Shown: positions 43,573-56,190, counted from the first letter of the stretch. The stretch is DNA of 64,000 nucleotides from Terebella lapidaria (GCA_949152475.1 OX424562.1:38860157-38924156); one strand, 5' to 3'. Translations and numbers: made by a program. Notes: generated from the sequence alone by a model not told the origin.

Positions 43573-45172
43573 GAAGAAGAAGAAATAAAGCTTAACGGCA
43601 CTTTGGGCTCAAGAAGGCCATTTCAGTGCCAAACAAGGATATAAAAGTAGTATCAAGAATGATAAAACCACAAGTTATGCAATTAAAAATTTGTAGTGAA
43701 CAGTAAAACCTTACAAAGTTAGTGGTGAAAAAATAATGACTAGATCTAGACCCAAAGGCATTGACTAGAATTTATTTGTCTAAAAATATAAATATACCCC
43801 AATTTCCCGAAGGAAATTGAGGATTTTATAAATATTAATATCGTTAAAAACATCATGCATTGACTGACACTCGTAAAACAAACGACGAGTGTCAGCCAAA
43901 TCTTGACAATGTACCAGGACATGTTCAACGGTCAGCCACTCTCGACAGGGCACACACAAAGGGGCCTCCTCCCCCACGGAGCAGGTAACCCAGAGTAAGG
44001 TATGTATGCCCTATACGAGCCCGTGACATGACCAGTTGATCACGCCTGGACATTTCGTTTATTGGGGTACAACGGCCAATCGTTGGTTTGACTTTGTGTA
44101 ATTTGTTATCAACCTGCTCATCCCAGAATGACTGCCATTCTGCGTACAAGTACGTGTGGATGAGCAGCTTGAAATCAGAATGTGGCACCCTGGAAAATGT
44201 GACGTCCAGATCAAGAGCTGCCCTGGCAGCCTTGTCGGCACGTTCATTCCCAGGAATGTCCACATGACTGGGTACCCAACAAAATACCACAACTTTATGC
44301 ATTTGAAAAGTACGTTGATGTTCAGTTAAAATATCCAAAAGTAGAGGATGGTCAATATTACGATTCTCTATGGCTTGAAGGGCTGATAGAGAATCTGAAC
44401 AAATGACAAAACCCAGTTCTCCGGACCGGCGGATGTGGGACAGTGCTAACAGTATTGCTTTCAACTCCGCTGTGTACACACATCAGGGAGACGTTGTTTG
44501 TATGTTCTCCCTGAGGTGACAGCAGCACAGCCTACTTTATTACCATCCTTAGAACCATCAGTATACATAAACTTAAAATTTGGATAATTTAACTGAACAT
44601 CACTAAAACTACTGTGAAAATCCAAAGGGTTGATGGTAGACTTCTTCCCAATCCTGAGAGAGAAGTCAGTTATGGGAGTTTTCAATTCCCATGGTGGAAC
44701 CTTTGAAATTTTTGACTCGGCTATTGTGTTCAAGTCAATGTTTAAATCCGCCAATAGATGTTTCATGCGAATACCAAAGGTTGGTATTGCATTTGGCCTG
44801 GATTCAAACAGACGAACACACTTAGCTTTGAAAACAACATTATGAGCTGGATTGTTCGGTAGAGACTTCAGCTTGATGGTATACTGAAGTGAGAGTTTTT
44901 CCCTCCTACGATAAAGGGAGGGTTCGTTGGCCTCAACATACAGGCTCTCCATGGGAGAGGTTCTGAATGCACCGAGACACAAACGCAACCCCTGATTATG
45001 GATAGTATCCAAAGCCTTTATGTAGGAGGGTCTGGCTGAGCCATAAACTATCGAACCATAATCGAGCTTTGACCGGACGAGTGCTCTGTATAAACGGAGC
45101 AGCACGTCACGATCAACTCCCCAATCCATATGTGATACTACCTTGAGAAGGTTCAGAGCCTTGTGACACTTT
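43573..45172 (-). mobile_element. RNase H LINE, 5'-truncated copy C with 14-bp target duplication
   Basis: The longest copy. On the - strand it starts inside the C-terminal part of the RT (LRLYRALVRSKLDYGSIVYG, YIKALDTIHNQGLRLCLGAF), then RNase H and the Cys/His block, then the shared 3' tail. GTACAGGTCGAGAA flanks both sides (43559-43572 and 45173-45186), a perfect target-site duplication. Compared with copy B it has a 7-nt deletion near 44475 and one extra C near 43970, each shifting the frame, so it is dead. Confidence 0.9.
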
Positions 45173-45197
45173 GTACAGGTCGAGAAATGAGCCCCAG

Positions 45198-46120
45198 TTC
45201 ATGACGTTGACTCCTTCCTAAACAAGATATGGTGACGGGCATTTTCCTGCAATACCATGAAATCCTGACCAATTGCTAATACAATTTGTCTGACAATAGG
45301 ATGCAAGACCTCATTTCGATAACATAGAGCTGTCATGGTACCTCACGTTATCACGTGTAACTCTGTGCTACCATCCAAAACAAATGCCACCCCACAACAT
45401 TATAGAAGCACCCCCAATAACTGTCATTTGCTTTCATAGTACAGGGTATTGGAGTGATCGCAGATGTCAAAGTGGGTATTGTAATGGTTGTAATAAGTTA
45501 GTCTGTTAACCAGCTTATATTTATTCGATCATTCTGAAAAATGGCAATGGGTTTAAAATTTGTTTGTCCTATTTAATTTGTTTGTCCTCTTTATGACCTG
45601 GTGTTCATAGAATATATGCGTATATATACAAGCATGCAGGGCCTTAGCTAGCCACCCGAGAACCCGTCATTTATGACGGGCATGTTAAAATATACGACGG
45701 GTTTGACAGCACGGGCATGTGCTCAGAAAGTATGTAAATGACGGGTGTTTTTACACTGCAAAATTTTGTACATCCTCCAAAATGACGTGTCAATATAATG
45801 ATATCAATCACTTCCGATTTCTCGTGAAATTTTATATATTTATTCAAATATGTGGCGAGCGAAATCACATTTGTACACAATTTCTTCGAATGCGGGCACG
45901 GCCATCGTGATCAGTGATCATTATAAGCTTCATGTTTGGCTGTGCAAACAACAGCAGCTCCACCTAGCGAATGCAAGTGGCCTACTAAATTCAGCCAATC
46001 ACGAAAGATGTAACAACAACAGCCCGTCCCAATATCACTGAACAAAAACGATCATGGCCTCTCATTGGTCCCTTTACCATGTTTACCACGACGTCACCAG
46101 TGTCAGCACCGGTGGGCGCC
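45198..46120. other. No gene seen
   Basis: Non-coding. A short interspersed word (GACGGGCATGT/GACGGGTTTGAC/GACGGGTGTTT) recurs at 45670-45750, probably a repeat fragment. Confidence 0.35.
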
Positions 46121-46191
46121 ATGAAGAGGCAGAAAAGTTTGTCGGAGTTTTCTTTGCAAAACAAGGAAAGTCGGCGATGACAGACGTATAT
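46121..46191 (+). pseudogene. Possible first exon of a hAT/ZNF862-like gene
   Basis: ATG at 46121 gives MKRQKSLSEF, the kind of start (MKRKQxxISSFF) seen in hAT-derived and ZNF862-like proteins. A later frame gives FFAKQGKSAMTDVY before a GTAAGT donor at 46192. One frame change separates them. No downstream exon was found here, and LINE copy D sits in the would-be intron. Confidence 0.25.
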
Positions 46192-46283
46192 GTAAGTCTT
46201 CCATATTAGCATTGAGTACAAAGAACTGGAAGAAGTACTGTAAACTTTGTATTTACCACTTTTGCTTGATGTACGGTGTGTAG

Positions 46284-46582
46284 AAGAAGAAATAAAGCTT
46301 AACGGCACTTTGGGCTCAAGAAGGCCATTTCAGTGCCAAACAAAGATATAAAAGTAGTATCAAGAATGATAAAACCGCAATTTCTACAATTAAAAGTTTG
46401 TAGTAAAAAGTAAAAGCTTACAAAATTATTGGTGAAGAATTGATGACTAGATCTAGATTGAAAGGAATTGACTAGATTTTATATGCCTAAAAATAGAAAT
46501 ATACCCAAATTTCCCGAACGAAATTGAGGATTTTATAAATATTAACATCATTGAATACCTCGTATATTGACTGACACTCGTA
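46284..46582 (-). mobile_element. RNase H LINE, 3' fragment (copy D) with target duplication
   Basis: 299 bp of the 3' tail plus the last coding stretch (EVFNDVNIYKILNFVREIWV). Flanked by GATGTACGGTGTGTAG (46268-46283) and GATGTAAGGTGTGTAG (46583-46598), a 16-bp target duplication with one mismatch. Confidence 0.88.
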
Positions 46583-46599
46583 GATGTAAGGTGTGTAGG

Positions 46600-48370
46600 A
46601 AAGTTGACATGACTTCATCACATCAGCTGGAAGTAATTTCGTGCCACGTGAGCCGGGCCGCCGTGGATGGTTGCATGTAAAAAAAAACACGTGCGCAATG
46701 TTTTGGTGGGAACGGGTGCGAGATATGGGGATATGGGGATGCAATGTTGTTTTATGTGGAAGTTGTCTCATGAATCACTGGATCTTAAAATGTTCATTGT
46801 ACTCAGTTACAGTGCACTGCGAGTGTAATACATCCATTACATTGTGTATGACTGTCAGTAATTCCCGGCCCCTCAGGGCCGGGTATATGTGATTGTCGTT
46901 GACCTCTCCCTATGTGTTTCCTACCTTCCGACTTCTGCGGACGACTCTCTTATATTCAGCATACATTCTTATGGGTTTCGCAAATTTGCATTAAAAGCTG
47001 ACACATTCTGTTAAATTGATACATAAGGAATACTAATGTTTCAACAGCAGTAATTAAATGACCAAGTAAAACGGTGTTTAAAATTAGTTTGCGTGTCATA
47101 TGTGCAAGTGCAATTACCGAATCTCCTGCCAGTTATTTTGGAGCTACAAGTATATGACCTTTCATGTGTACGTTGTATAACTACGCCAACAAGTAACCAC
47201 TAGGAATCTGCTGTATTGCAGCGTTTGACAGGGATAAATAAGTGTTAAGGATTTAAGACAGTACTTAGATTTGCTCTTCCGGAATTCTTTTCATTATATT
47301 GGTACTATTGAGCAATTTCTCTCGAAACGAAACGTACTATTTTGTCGCGGCGACAGTGCATTAGTATGTGATCTGTGAACTATTTTCTGATTGGACGATA
47401 TTGCAACAGCGTGCCCCAGTAGCGATCCACAACCCACAATGCACTTTGCAAGTGTGGAGCGCTACTGAGGCCTATTGCCGTTACTCGTGCGTTGTATAAC
47501 TACGCCATGTAAGCTGACGACTGTTTTGTTGCACCGTTTGATAATGACTAATTAGTTGGTAAGCAATAGATGAAATATTTCAAATGAATAATGATGATTC
47601 GGCAAATTAATTTCGTTATGTTTAGCCTATTCTTCCTCTCGGTACGTCTAGGAACTATTTTAATGGCGAGAGGATATTGCAGTTATTAGGTCGTTATAAA
47701 TGGACATCACGCTCGATTTGACCAAACGCGCCAGTTTTGTTTCGTTTCGTGAGGGAAAATCGATTTAGGACACGCGAAAATACAGAAAATCTCCGCTCAT
47801 TTCAACATCTGTCGGACTGAGAACTGTGTAAGTCAAAGCATGCGATAGGGTGTTCCTTGAAGGTTGTTATTACTGTTACTGTAGGGATTGAACAGGTAGT
47901 TCTCGATCTATTTTATGATTGATGGACATTTCCGCTAGGATTTTTGTTTTGCTTTCGGTTTTAATTCCAAGTCGCGGCCTGGACTGGAGCCTAGACCTAT
48001 TCATGCTGGTTAGATTTTGATTAATTCGATATGTAGACGTAACTTTTCCATTATATTGTATTCGGTTAGTATCTAAACGTTCAGTAATGCAAAAAAATAA
48101 TGTTATCGTTATATCTACTCCCTTCAATCTTCAGTCTCTTGCCAGTCTTGGCAACTTGCTCTTGATCTACAGTGTTCTATTATATCACTGCGTCTGCGAG
48201 GCCAGGCCTGGCCAGGCAAATTTCTGCAGGTTTGTTAATGTTTCCATGCTTTGAAGTTTGGCTGTAAAATTTGTACAGATTCATTGTGGTAGGCCCCTAA
48301 ATCTTGTTTCTTTATTTTGCTAGTGATCCGGTTAGATCTAAGTTTAATTGAAATGTAGCATTTTCAGTAT
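46600..48370. other. No gene seen
   Basis: Mostly AT-rich and non-coding. CGTTGTATAACTACGCCA occurs twice (47172 and 47492), a 320-bp direct repeat remnant. The part just before 48370 may belong to the Helitron. Confidence 0.4.
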
Positions 48371-48375
48371 CCAAG

Positions 48376-48850
48376 TTGTATTCAGCTGAGGCCAACAAAT
48401 TTCCCAAAATGGTCTTTCTGGGTTCACTGTTGGGAAATTTTCACCAGGCTAATTTCTGCAGATTTGGTAGAGGAAATTCAATTTCATTCGGGTCAATGGG
48501 CACTCAGTGCACTGCGATAGCCGTAATGGCTGTGGTTTTCGCTTTGTTTCATGTTGAACCCTCTCATTGGCATCAAAGTGATATTGACAATATTGTTATG
48601 GAAGGTGATCAGTTATATCGCTCAAAATGATGGTGTGCTATTGGCACACGATGAAATTCCTGCTCGATTTCATGGTTTCCTGGTCAATACTCTTTATGGG
48701 GTTGTTGGATCATCAGGGTCGTCCGAGCATGGAACCCATTCATTACAAGATGCTCTCGAATTGTCGTTCCGCTCATCTTCTTCAATATTGGCAACTTTTG
48801 ATTCATCCACCATCTCCATTATGTCCCTGGGAGACATTTATTTTTAACTC
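48376..48850 (+). pseudogene. OTU-like cysteine protease relic of the Helitron
   Basis: The first frame reads SMGTQCTAIAVMAVVFALFH, then SHWHQSDIDNIVMEGDQLYR. The second frame continues DGVLLAHDEIPARFHG and DALELSFRSSSSILATF. The G-x-Q-C start (catalytic Cys) and the D-x-I-x-x-x-G-D-x-L-Y block are typical of the OTU-like domain carried by several animal Helitrons and other transposons. One frame change sits near 48600. The C-terminal His was not placed. Confidence 0.55.
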
Positions 48851-49383
48851 AATGAAACAGATACGCCTGATTAAATGATAATGAAGCTCAATAAAATATC
48901 CTTAAAATATTGGGAACTATGAGGAATATCTGCATCTGATATCATGATATAGATAACACATGCATACTGAGTAAATTGAAAGACCAGTTTAAAATAAAAA
49001 GGTTTCGCAACCCTGCAAGGAACACCTTCTCATGTGATAAAATATGTCAAATTACGGTAAATGTAGTCGTGGTACAGCAGACGAATCGTTGTGTTTACTT
49101 CATAACGCCAAAAAAGGCCACACGCAAAGTTACATGTACATGCATGCACAAACGCGTCATTGCGGTAAAATTTGCTTTGCATTCTGGGAACGTGAATTTC
49201 CATCGGCTCCGCCATTTTGACGTTTTTCAGACGAGTTGACCATTTTGCGTAATTTTCTCAAACCTAACACATCGATGTATGCATTATATATCTGTGGAAA
49301 ATTCAAAGCTTGCCATCCAATCGAGAGATTTTATGCCAAGGACGAAGAAAATCCTTATTTGAAGTAGGTATACAAAAGTTTAC

Positions 49384-51950
49384 ATGCCAAAACGGGCGTC
49401 GATAGGTTGGTATGAAACCTCCATAAAAAAGTTAAGCGCCCCCAACGCTCTAATGTCAAAAATTACGGATCACAATTCGGTGAAGAAGAGTCGCACTGGG
49501 TCTTCCTATCGTGTTCGTCAAAATGATAAGGCCAACTCTTGTGAGCAGGACAACACCAAAAATAAGACCCCTCGATGGTCATTGAAATAGAAGCACATTC
49601 ATTAGAAAATACTGAAATCATTCAGGGGGTCATACCACCAGAACTTGCACAACAGTCAAGTCCAGTATTGGTTATCACAGCCCCTTCTGTGGAATCTCTG
49701 GACTCTAACACTACTCAGACTCACATAAGCTCTTCTCAGCTAAACCTTCCCCCCTATATCTACAGTGAACACTCTTATGCAGCGATGTCACAGTCGAAAA
49801 TTGCTACAGCAAAGAAAAGGCAAGGTCGGAAAAAACCCAGGCAAGCGTCTGTTGTTTTGTCTCAAGCAGATTTGTCTCATGGGAGGTTGTTTGTCGCTGA
49901 CCCATACAGTTCAACTGTGCACGCTTCTTGCATTATTGAGATCAGTACTGATAATGTGATTGATCCACTCAAAAATAACAAACATATATCTTCATATGAA
50001 TTAGCATTGAGGGTTTTGCCTGTAACATCTTGTGTATGTTGTAATAGATTCCTCTTTCGAGAGCAAGTTGTGCGGTATGGTGCTGTGAGTAATAACATCG
50101 CACAGCTATTAGGTCTTTCATCAGACAGCTCCTTATGTCACACTTGCAAAAAAAAACATCTTGAAAGGAACTGTTCCCTACACATCATGTTGCTTGAACA
50201 ATCTGCATGTGCCTGAAGTTCCATCATGTTTAGATGCTCTGAGTCGTATCGAGAAACGCTTGTTATACAGGGTACAAACATGCATGACCATGATAATCCT
50301 CCCAGGGGGTCAATATGCAGAGATAGGTCTGGTTCTAAACTTGCCAATTGATGTTCAGACAGTTGTAAGTCAAACTTTGGGGGCAACAGATTTGACAAAC
50401 TCTGAGTCCATATGTGTTGTCAATTTTGAAGCTGGGAAACATGTTGGTAAAAGTGGAGGCTATCTAATACGTTCACAGCTGCTGCTCAGTGCGTACAGGT
50501 GGTTACACGAACAAAACAGTCTGTACAACAATATCTCTTTTCATATTGAGGACCTGACTCCATTGTTAGCACAACCTACTATGTGTAGCATTGATCAAGT
50601 TGCGGAAGAAAATGTAGAATCGATATGCTGACCGTCCCACAGTTCACATTCCTCGAGCTACTTCAGAGTCTGTTTCAATATACACAACTCCTAATGCTGA
50701 AGAAGATGCCTTCCCATGGCTTTTTCCAACTGGGAAATATGGCTTTTGTTATGAAAGATCTCAGAAGATCTCTCTTTGTAAGTACTTCCGTCATCGACTC
50801 TATCACAAAAGTGGGACATGGAGAAAAGACATTATGTACATTCTTCAAGCTGCAGTTTCATTGGATGTTTCTCTCCTAAAAACTGAAATAGGAATCTACA
50901 TGAAAATGCGCAAGGCTGCTTCTGGGGATCAATCAAACTCTTCTTTGCCCACAACAGCAGCTGATGTTCGTTCGATGATTAATCAACCTGATATATGCAG
51001 CAATTCATACATGTTCATGAAAAATATTCGAGGAACCGTTGCATATTTCAAGAATGCATTATATAATCTTCTTGCTATGTTTCGCTCTCTTGGGCCACCA
51101 ACGCTGTTTATGACTTTGTCAGCAGATGATCTCCACTGGCCTGAACTTGGAATGCTACTGAATGACCTCAGTTATGAAGATGCTTGTAAGCACTCCAACT
51201 TCTTCTCGGGTATGAGGGATGATCCACTCAAGACGGCTATACATTTTCACAGACGTTTTCAGGCTTTGAGGAAGTTTATTATTCATGATGCATCTCTACC
51301 ATTTGGGAAGGTAACAGATCATTTTGTTCGTGTGGAATTTCAAAATCGAGGCAGTCCACACTATCACTATCACTATAAAAGATATCTTGCCATTTTCTTC
51401 TCAAAGCAATGCAGACAGTCGAGATGTCATCTTACAGTATATAACAAAAGTTGTTCATACTCATCTTCCGCCTGCTTATGTTGATCCAGAGCTTCATGCT
51501 TTAGTCAAAAAGCTGCAAACTCATCAACATTCAAAATACTGTCGCTCTACTGATAGATCTTCTTGCAGATTTGGTTTTCCTAAACGTGTCTGTAAAAAAT
51601 CTCGTATCCTGTTGAGTGATTATGAAGTCTCGAAAAACAGAGGTCGTTTTTATGAGACTGTACGTTCAAGCAACTCATTGTTCATAAATTCATATAATCC
51701 TGACATTCTTAGGCATTGGAGAGCAAACATGGATATCCAAGTTGTAAACAATGCAGAAGGAGCAGCCTACTATGTTTGTCATTATCTGTGTAAGTCAGAA
51801 CCAGATGATTTACGGCAAGCACTTAGTGAATTGATATGTACCGTATTTCAACAGCAACCCGAGTTGCCCAGGTTTCAGAAGCTATGGAAGATAGGAACTT
51901 GTGTTTTGAAACATCGGAGACCTCCGCACAAGAGGCAGCATATCGGTTGA
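49384..51950 (+). pseudogene. Helitron Rep (HUH endonuclease) region, broken
   Basis: N-terminal zinc-like block CVCCNRFLFREQVVRYGA ... CHTCKKKHLE (near 50025-50160), then the Helitron_like_N signature LNNLHVPEVPSCLDALSRIE, RIEKRLLYRVQTCM and LPGGQYAEIGLVLNLPIDVQ. The HUH-type histidines are in RGSPHYHYHYKRY (about 51350). The Rep C-terminal part follows (HSKYCRSTDRSSCRFGFPKR) with the tyrosine motif AAYYVCHYLCKSEPDD near 51770. Rep nicks and rejoins one strand during rolling-circle-like transposition. The reading frame changes several times, so no active enzyme is expected. Confidence 0.82.
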
Positions 51951-51983
51951 CAAATTTGCCGCTGCTGCAATGTAGCCGAACTG

Positions 51984-54100
51984 TTGTGTTTTTTGAATAC
52001 ACGACCTGTTGACTCTCGATACAAAATGTTGAAAAAAGGAGAACAACTTGAGCAGCTTTCAGATGAATCTACTGATGTTTTCCAGACAAATCTTATGGAC
52101 TATTATTCTGCTCGCCCTAAGTCTCTTGAATACATGTGCTCCTTTAAGTTTGCGTCTTTTTATAAACGTATCCCGAAACCATCTTCAGCTGACTCGGCAT
52201 ATAAGAATCATCGGACATACATCGCAAAACATGACGTGTGGCTTGCAAAGAGGATAACAAGTGCAGTCATTCGTTTCCCAAAGTTCAGTCTGAGTGATGA
52301 TAAATATTATTTTGCACTTCTCATGCTCCTGCTTCCATACAGGAGTGAAAGTGAATTAATAGCACCATACGATTCAGCTAAAAATGCATTGATCCACAAA
52401 CATGCACATTTAGATCAAACCATCGATTTCACCCATTTCTCTTTCCTGAATGATGTGGAAAATGCAATGAGACGGATACGATTTGCCCAACAAGAAGTTT
52501 CTCTGAACAATGTCACTCAATCGTGCAATCCTCAAATTGGACCGCTCGGAACAAATACTTCTGAACTCGATCTTAACTTCAATCTGTCTGTGATTTCATC
52601 ACAATCCATCAGTGCATATGATATTGAACATGTTGCTCGCAATTCTTCATATGATCCATCTGAAATCATTCATGATCATGATTCACAATGCTTGATGTTG
52701 AAGCATGTAGACCTAACTTCATGTCAAAAAAAGGCCTTAATATAGTTCGTGAACATTATGAAAAAAAATCAGATACTCGCTTGCCTCTGAGACTCTTCAT
52801 CACTGGTGGAGCTGGTGTTGGTAAAACATTTGTTATGAAACTGATGATATCATACTTGGAACTCTTCTCTTGTACATTTCCTAAACAGAGGCCTGTTAAA
52901 ATATGTTGCCCAACTGGCACTGCAGCCAAAAATGCTAATGGCTGTACCGTACATTCTCTGCTGCACATTCCGGTGAATAAGTACCTGCAGTATGACACAC
53001 TTGGTGCCAAACAGCTACAGTCACTAAAGATAGCTTTCTGTGGTGTGCACACTTTGATCATTGATAAAATTAGTATGGTCAGTGATATTATGTTAACATT
53101 CATCAGTCGACGTTTGCAAGAGATATTTGACAACAATGAATCATTCGGTGCATTGAATGTAATAGTTGTTGGGGACTTTTTCCAGCTCCGTCCAGTTAGG
53201 GGTAGTTATTGTTTCACAAATAAGATTTTGTGGGAACCTTTCAAAGCTGTCTTTCTGATAGAAAATGTCCGTCAAAATAAGGATGTCCAGTATGCAAGAC
53301 TGTTGAATAGAGCTCGTGTAGGTATGTTGTCTGCAGAAGATATTGATGCACTCAAATCAAGACTGAGTCAAGTCTCAGATAGAGCTGCAGTTCTACATCT
53401 ACTTCCAACCAGGACACAAGTGCGAGAGCACAATGATCTATGCCAGCTGCAACTGCCAAACACCAGCTCCAATACTGCTGAACATTTCTTTTCTCATCTG
53501 GATGCGACCCCTGGAGGTTCTGTTGATTCTTCATACCTTCCCTCTGATGATAGAGATGCAGGTGGCCTCTTCTCTGTTCTAAATGTGGCTATTGGCACAC
53601 GTGTCTTGCTCATACGTAATTTGAATATAACCAAGGGTCTAGTCAATGGAGCTATGGGAAACATTCATGCTTTTGAATTTGATTCAACTGGACAAGAGAT
53701 TTCTGCTATTCAAGTCCTTTTTGATGATCCAACTGTCGGCATGATGCGTGCATATCATGGTCGTGTTCAGCCAGTTTCAACGCTTTCCTCTAGAATACCT
53801 GTCACTCTGTATAAATTTGAACATCTCTTTGTATCTAAAGGTAGGAATATAGTTCGAAGAACATTCCCTCTAGCACCTTGCTGGGCATGCACAGTTCATA
53901 AAGTTCAAGGACTTTCATTGGATAATGTTGTGATAGATTTAGGCTCCAAAGTATTCGAAGATGGTATGGCATATGTTGCATTGAGTCGAGTCACCACACT
54001 AAGAGGCTTAATATTAACAGCTTTCAATCCAAGTTTAGTTCGGCCTTCAGACCTTGTGTTGATAGAATATGATCGGCTTCGATCAAGCAGTCCTAGCTAG
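51984..54100 (+). pseudogene. Helitron PIF1-type helicase
   Basis: A first frame (51984-52745) covers the linker between Rep and helicase. The second (52688-54100, 470 aa) holds the helicase: Walker A ITGGAGVGKT, then CCPTGTAAKNANG and TVHSLLHIP. Walker B appears as LIIDKISM, where PIF1 helicases have DE, so the catalytic Glu is replaced by Lys. Later motifs are VVGDFFQLRPV, NVRQNKD, GTRVLLIRNLNITKGLVNGA, TVHKVQGLSLDNVVIDLG and AYVALSRVTTLRGL. Length and motifs fit SF1 helicases of Helitrons, which unwind the donor strand. The Walker B change suggests loss of ATPase activity. Confidence 0.9.
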
Positions 54101-54232
54101 TGGGCAGTGCAACAGCTGCAAAATAATGCGAGTTTTGAATGAAGTTGTATGTGATTTATCTATTTCTATGTGATTTTCCAGATTTCGTTCTGTTTTGTCC
54201 CACTGTTTTCCTCTTTCTTCTTCCTCTTTCCC

Positions 54233-54545
54233 CTCTGGTGATACCTGGATCTCACTGATACATGCAATGGCTGCTCAAAAACACATAACCAATATACGTA
54301 CTGAATCGCCATTGCATGTGAAAGAGAAACACAGGGAGCCGCTCTGGTGATCCCTGGATCTCACTGATACATGCAATGGCTGCTCAAAAACACATAGACA
54401 ATATACGTACTGAATCGCCGTTGCATGTGAAAGAGAAACACAGAGAGGCTGAGGAAGCCGCTCTGGTGATCCCTGGATCTCACTGATACATGTAATGGTT
54501 GCTCAAAAACACTTCATACAAATGTAGAGAAACGCAATCGCCACT
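54233..54545. repeat. Tandem repeat, ~110-bp unit x 2.7, each unit with a foldback
   Basis: Units begin CTCTGGTGATMCCTGGATCT at 54233, 54342 and 54461 (third partial). Each contains ACATGCAATGG and, about 50 bp on, CCATTGCATGT or a variant, able to form a stem. Lies just behind the Helitron helicase. Confidence 0.85.
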
Positions 54546-54614
54546 CATGTGATTTCAAGTTGTATTAGATTCGAAGTTGGCATGTTTAGTTGTAAAGTCA
54601 TTGATCGTTTTATT

Positions 54615-55915
54615 ACTTGCCGGAATTGAAAATTTCGGCAAGTATGTTGATCGGTTTGTGGATGTGTTTGTGTGTTTGTTCGCACTCTAGCGTCCACAGT
54701 TCTTGATTAAAAGCTTCCAAAATACGTGTGCAGAATCTGTAGAATACCGGCCAGAAAACGTCCTATTTTGGTGTGTCTAGGTCAAAGGTCAAGGTCAAGG
54801 TCAAGCAAAACGTCGAAAACACATAAGTGGCCATAACTTCGGTTCCAATAGTGCTAGAGACTTCAAATCAAGTTCATATTGTAGACAAACTCGAGTTCTA
54901 TCTTTTGTAACCTTGACCTTGACATTTGATCTTGACCTTGAGAAGTTCGCCTGAGGTCGAATATTTGACCTTGGAGGTCACCTCCTCCGATTCTCGATCT
55001 GATGCTTGGAAACGATGTGGGGCCGGTCCCTTATGGTCAAGATAAATTTTTAGCGCGATCGGTCAATCCGTTATGACGTAATTGACGTTTCTATGGCAAC
55101 GAAATCGGCCCCATTATAAGCGAAATTGCATGTTTCAAGCTGTCGATGCTGATAAAAGCGTCAATAATGTGCGTAAAAATCTGATAATACACCAGTTTAT
55201 AGTCAAGGATAAGTTCTTTTGTTCCAGAAAATTTCAAGGTCAAAGGTCGAAAGTCAAGGTCAATATTGACCTGCAAGTGAAACCATGTGGGTCACTATAT
55301 CTCAGGAAGTAAGCAAGATAGAGACACGAAAGTAAATCCACAGTATTGCACTCACTTAGCCTAACAACCTTTGCCTACACCTAAGGCGTATGACCGATAG
55401 CCTTTGCAAGCGCCTGAGGTCGAAGTTGACCTCAAAAATGACCTTGACCTTGACCTTTTGCAAAAATATCGAGTAGTAGCTCGTTTGAAAGGTCTTCGAG
55501 AGTACTTTCCAAATATGTTGTCATTTTCGGAATCGGTCGTCAATTGACGTCATAATGACGTCAAACGTGATTTCAGACTGACATTTTGGCCTTTTGAGTG
55601 TCAGATGTCCAAAGTTATAACATTTACTGCATATTTAGCATATGCAAACGATGTGGAGTCGTCCTGTGATGGTCTCTGTCAATTTTTAGCACAATTGATA
55701 TATCCGTTTTGACGTAATTGACGTTTTTGTGGCAACAAATCTGTAAAATTTCAAAGGAAACTCAGCATTTTAAGATATTATGATCTTGTCTGGTTATAAC
55801 ATAACATATATAAACACGATTATATCATGCATATTTAAAAACTCCATTCACAGTAAGTTAGCAGTATAGAATTGACGACAAATGACGTCATAATTGCGTA
55901 CTTAGTCCGGCAAGT
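54615..55915. mobile_element. Non-autonomous TIR element with TCAAGGTCA words
   Basis: Ends ACTTGCCGGA (54615-54624) and TCCGGCAAGT (55906-55915) are exact inverse complements. The left end also folds on itself (ACTTGCCG...CGGCAAGT). Internal sequence has AGGTCAAGGTCAAGGTCAAG at about 54785 and dispersed TGACCTTGACC words near 54910, 55250 and 55440. No coding frame. Different in sequence from copies 1-3 but with the same GGTCAAGG motif load. Confidence 0.6.
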
Positions 55916-55974
55916 GTGTGGCCTATGGCCTCTCGTTTAGTTGTCCATTGATTGTGCATGATTTACTTCAAGCA

Positions 55975-56190
55975 GTCAGGAAGTCTTTTAGTCATTATGA
56001 CGGATTCGTCTTATTTCCTTGGCCATGAGGTAATTTGTCATTTAGTCAAGAGGTCATTTAGTCATTATAACTGATTCGCCTTATTTGCTTGGCCATAAAG
56101 GAATTTGTCATTTAGTCGGGAAGTTTTGAGTCATTATGACGGATTCGTTTTATTTGCTTGGCCATAAAGGAATTTGTCATTTAGTTGTTC
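55975..56190. repeat. Tandem repeat, three ~70-bp units
   Basis: Unit: TTTAGTCATTATGACGGATT, CGTCTTATTTGCTTGGCCAT, AAAGGAATTTGTCA, repeated at about 55988, 56049 and 56115 with a few changes. Confidence 0.8.

Larger units (their letters stand above)
41457..45197. mobile_element. Large TIR-bounded segment holding a MITE and a LINE
   Basis: Left end CTGGGGCTCGTTTCTCGAG (41457) and right end CGAGAAATGAGCCCCAG (45181-45197) are inverse complements over 17 bp with one mismatch. Near both ends there are GTAAGTAATGC/GCATTACTTAC words in mirror order (41480-41620 and 43440-43560). Removing the LINE leaves about 2.1 kb. No transposase was recognised; the ends resemble those of non-autonomous Harbinger-type elements, but that is a guess. 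Confidence 0.5.
48376..54545 (+). mobile_element. Decayed Helitron (Rep, PIF1-type helicase, OTU-like parts)
   Basis: Three successive coding parts on the + strand follow the order of animal Helitron/Helentron elements: OTU-like protease relic, Rep (HUH nuclease) and PIF1-type helicase. The coding sequence is split over several frames in the Rep half (changes near 50.2, 50.6, 50.9, 51.4 and 51.95 kb), while the helicase frame is long and open. I could not fix the 5' TC or the 3' CTRR end; the outer limits are the outermost recognisable pieces (the tandem repeats at 54.2-54.5 kb could be terminal or flanking). Confidence 0.8.

Noticed and set aside
46487-46771. 94-aa - strand frame across LINE copy D
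   Set aside because: Joins the LINE tail with unrelated flanking sequence; only the last residues are LINE coding.
47876-48127. 83-aa - strand frame before the Helitron
   Set aside because: Low-complexity basic sequence with no motif; no sign of conservation.
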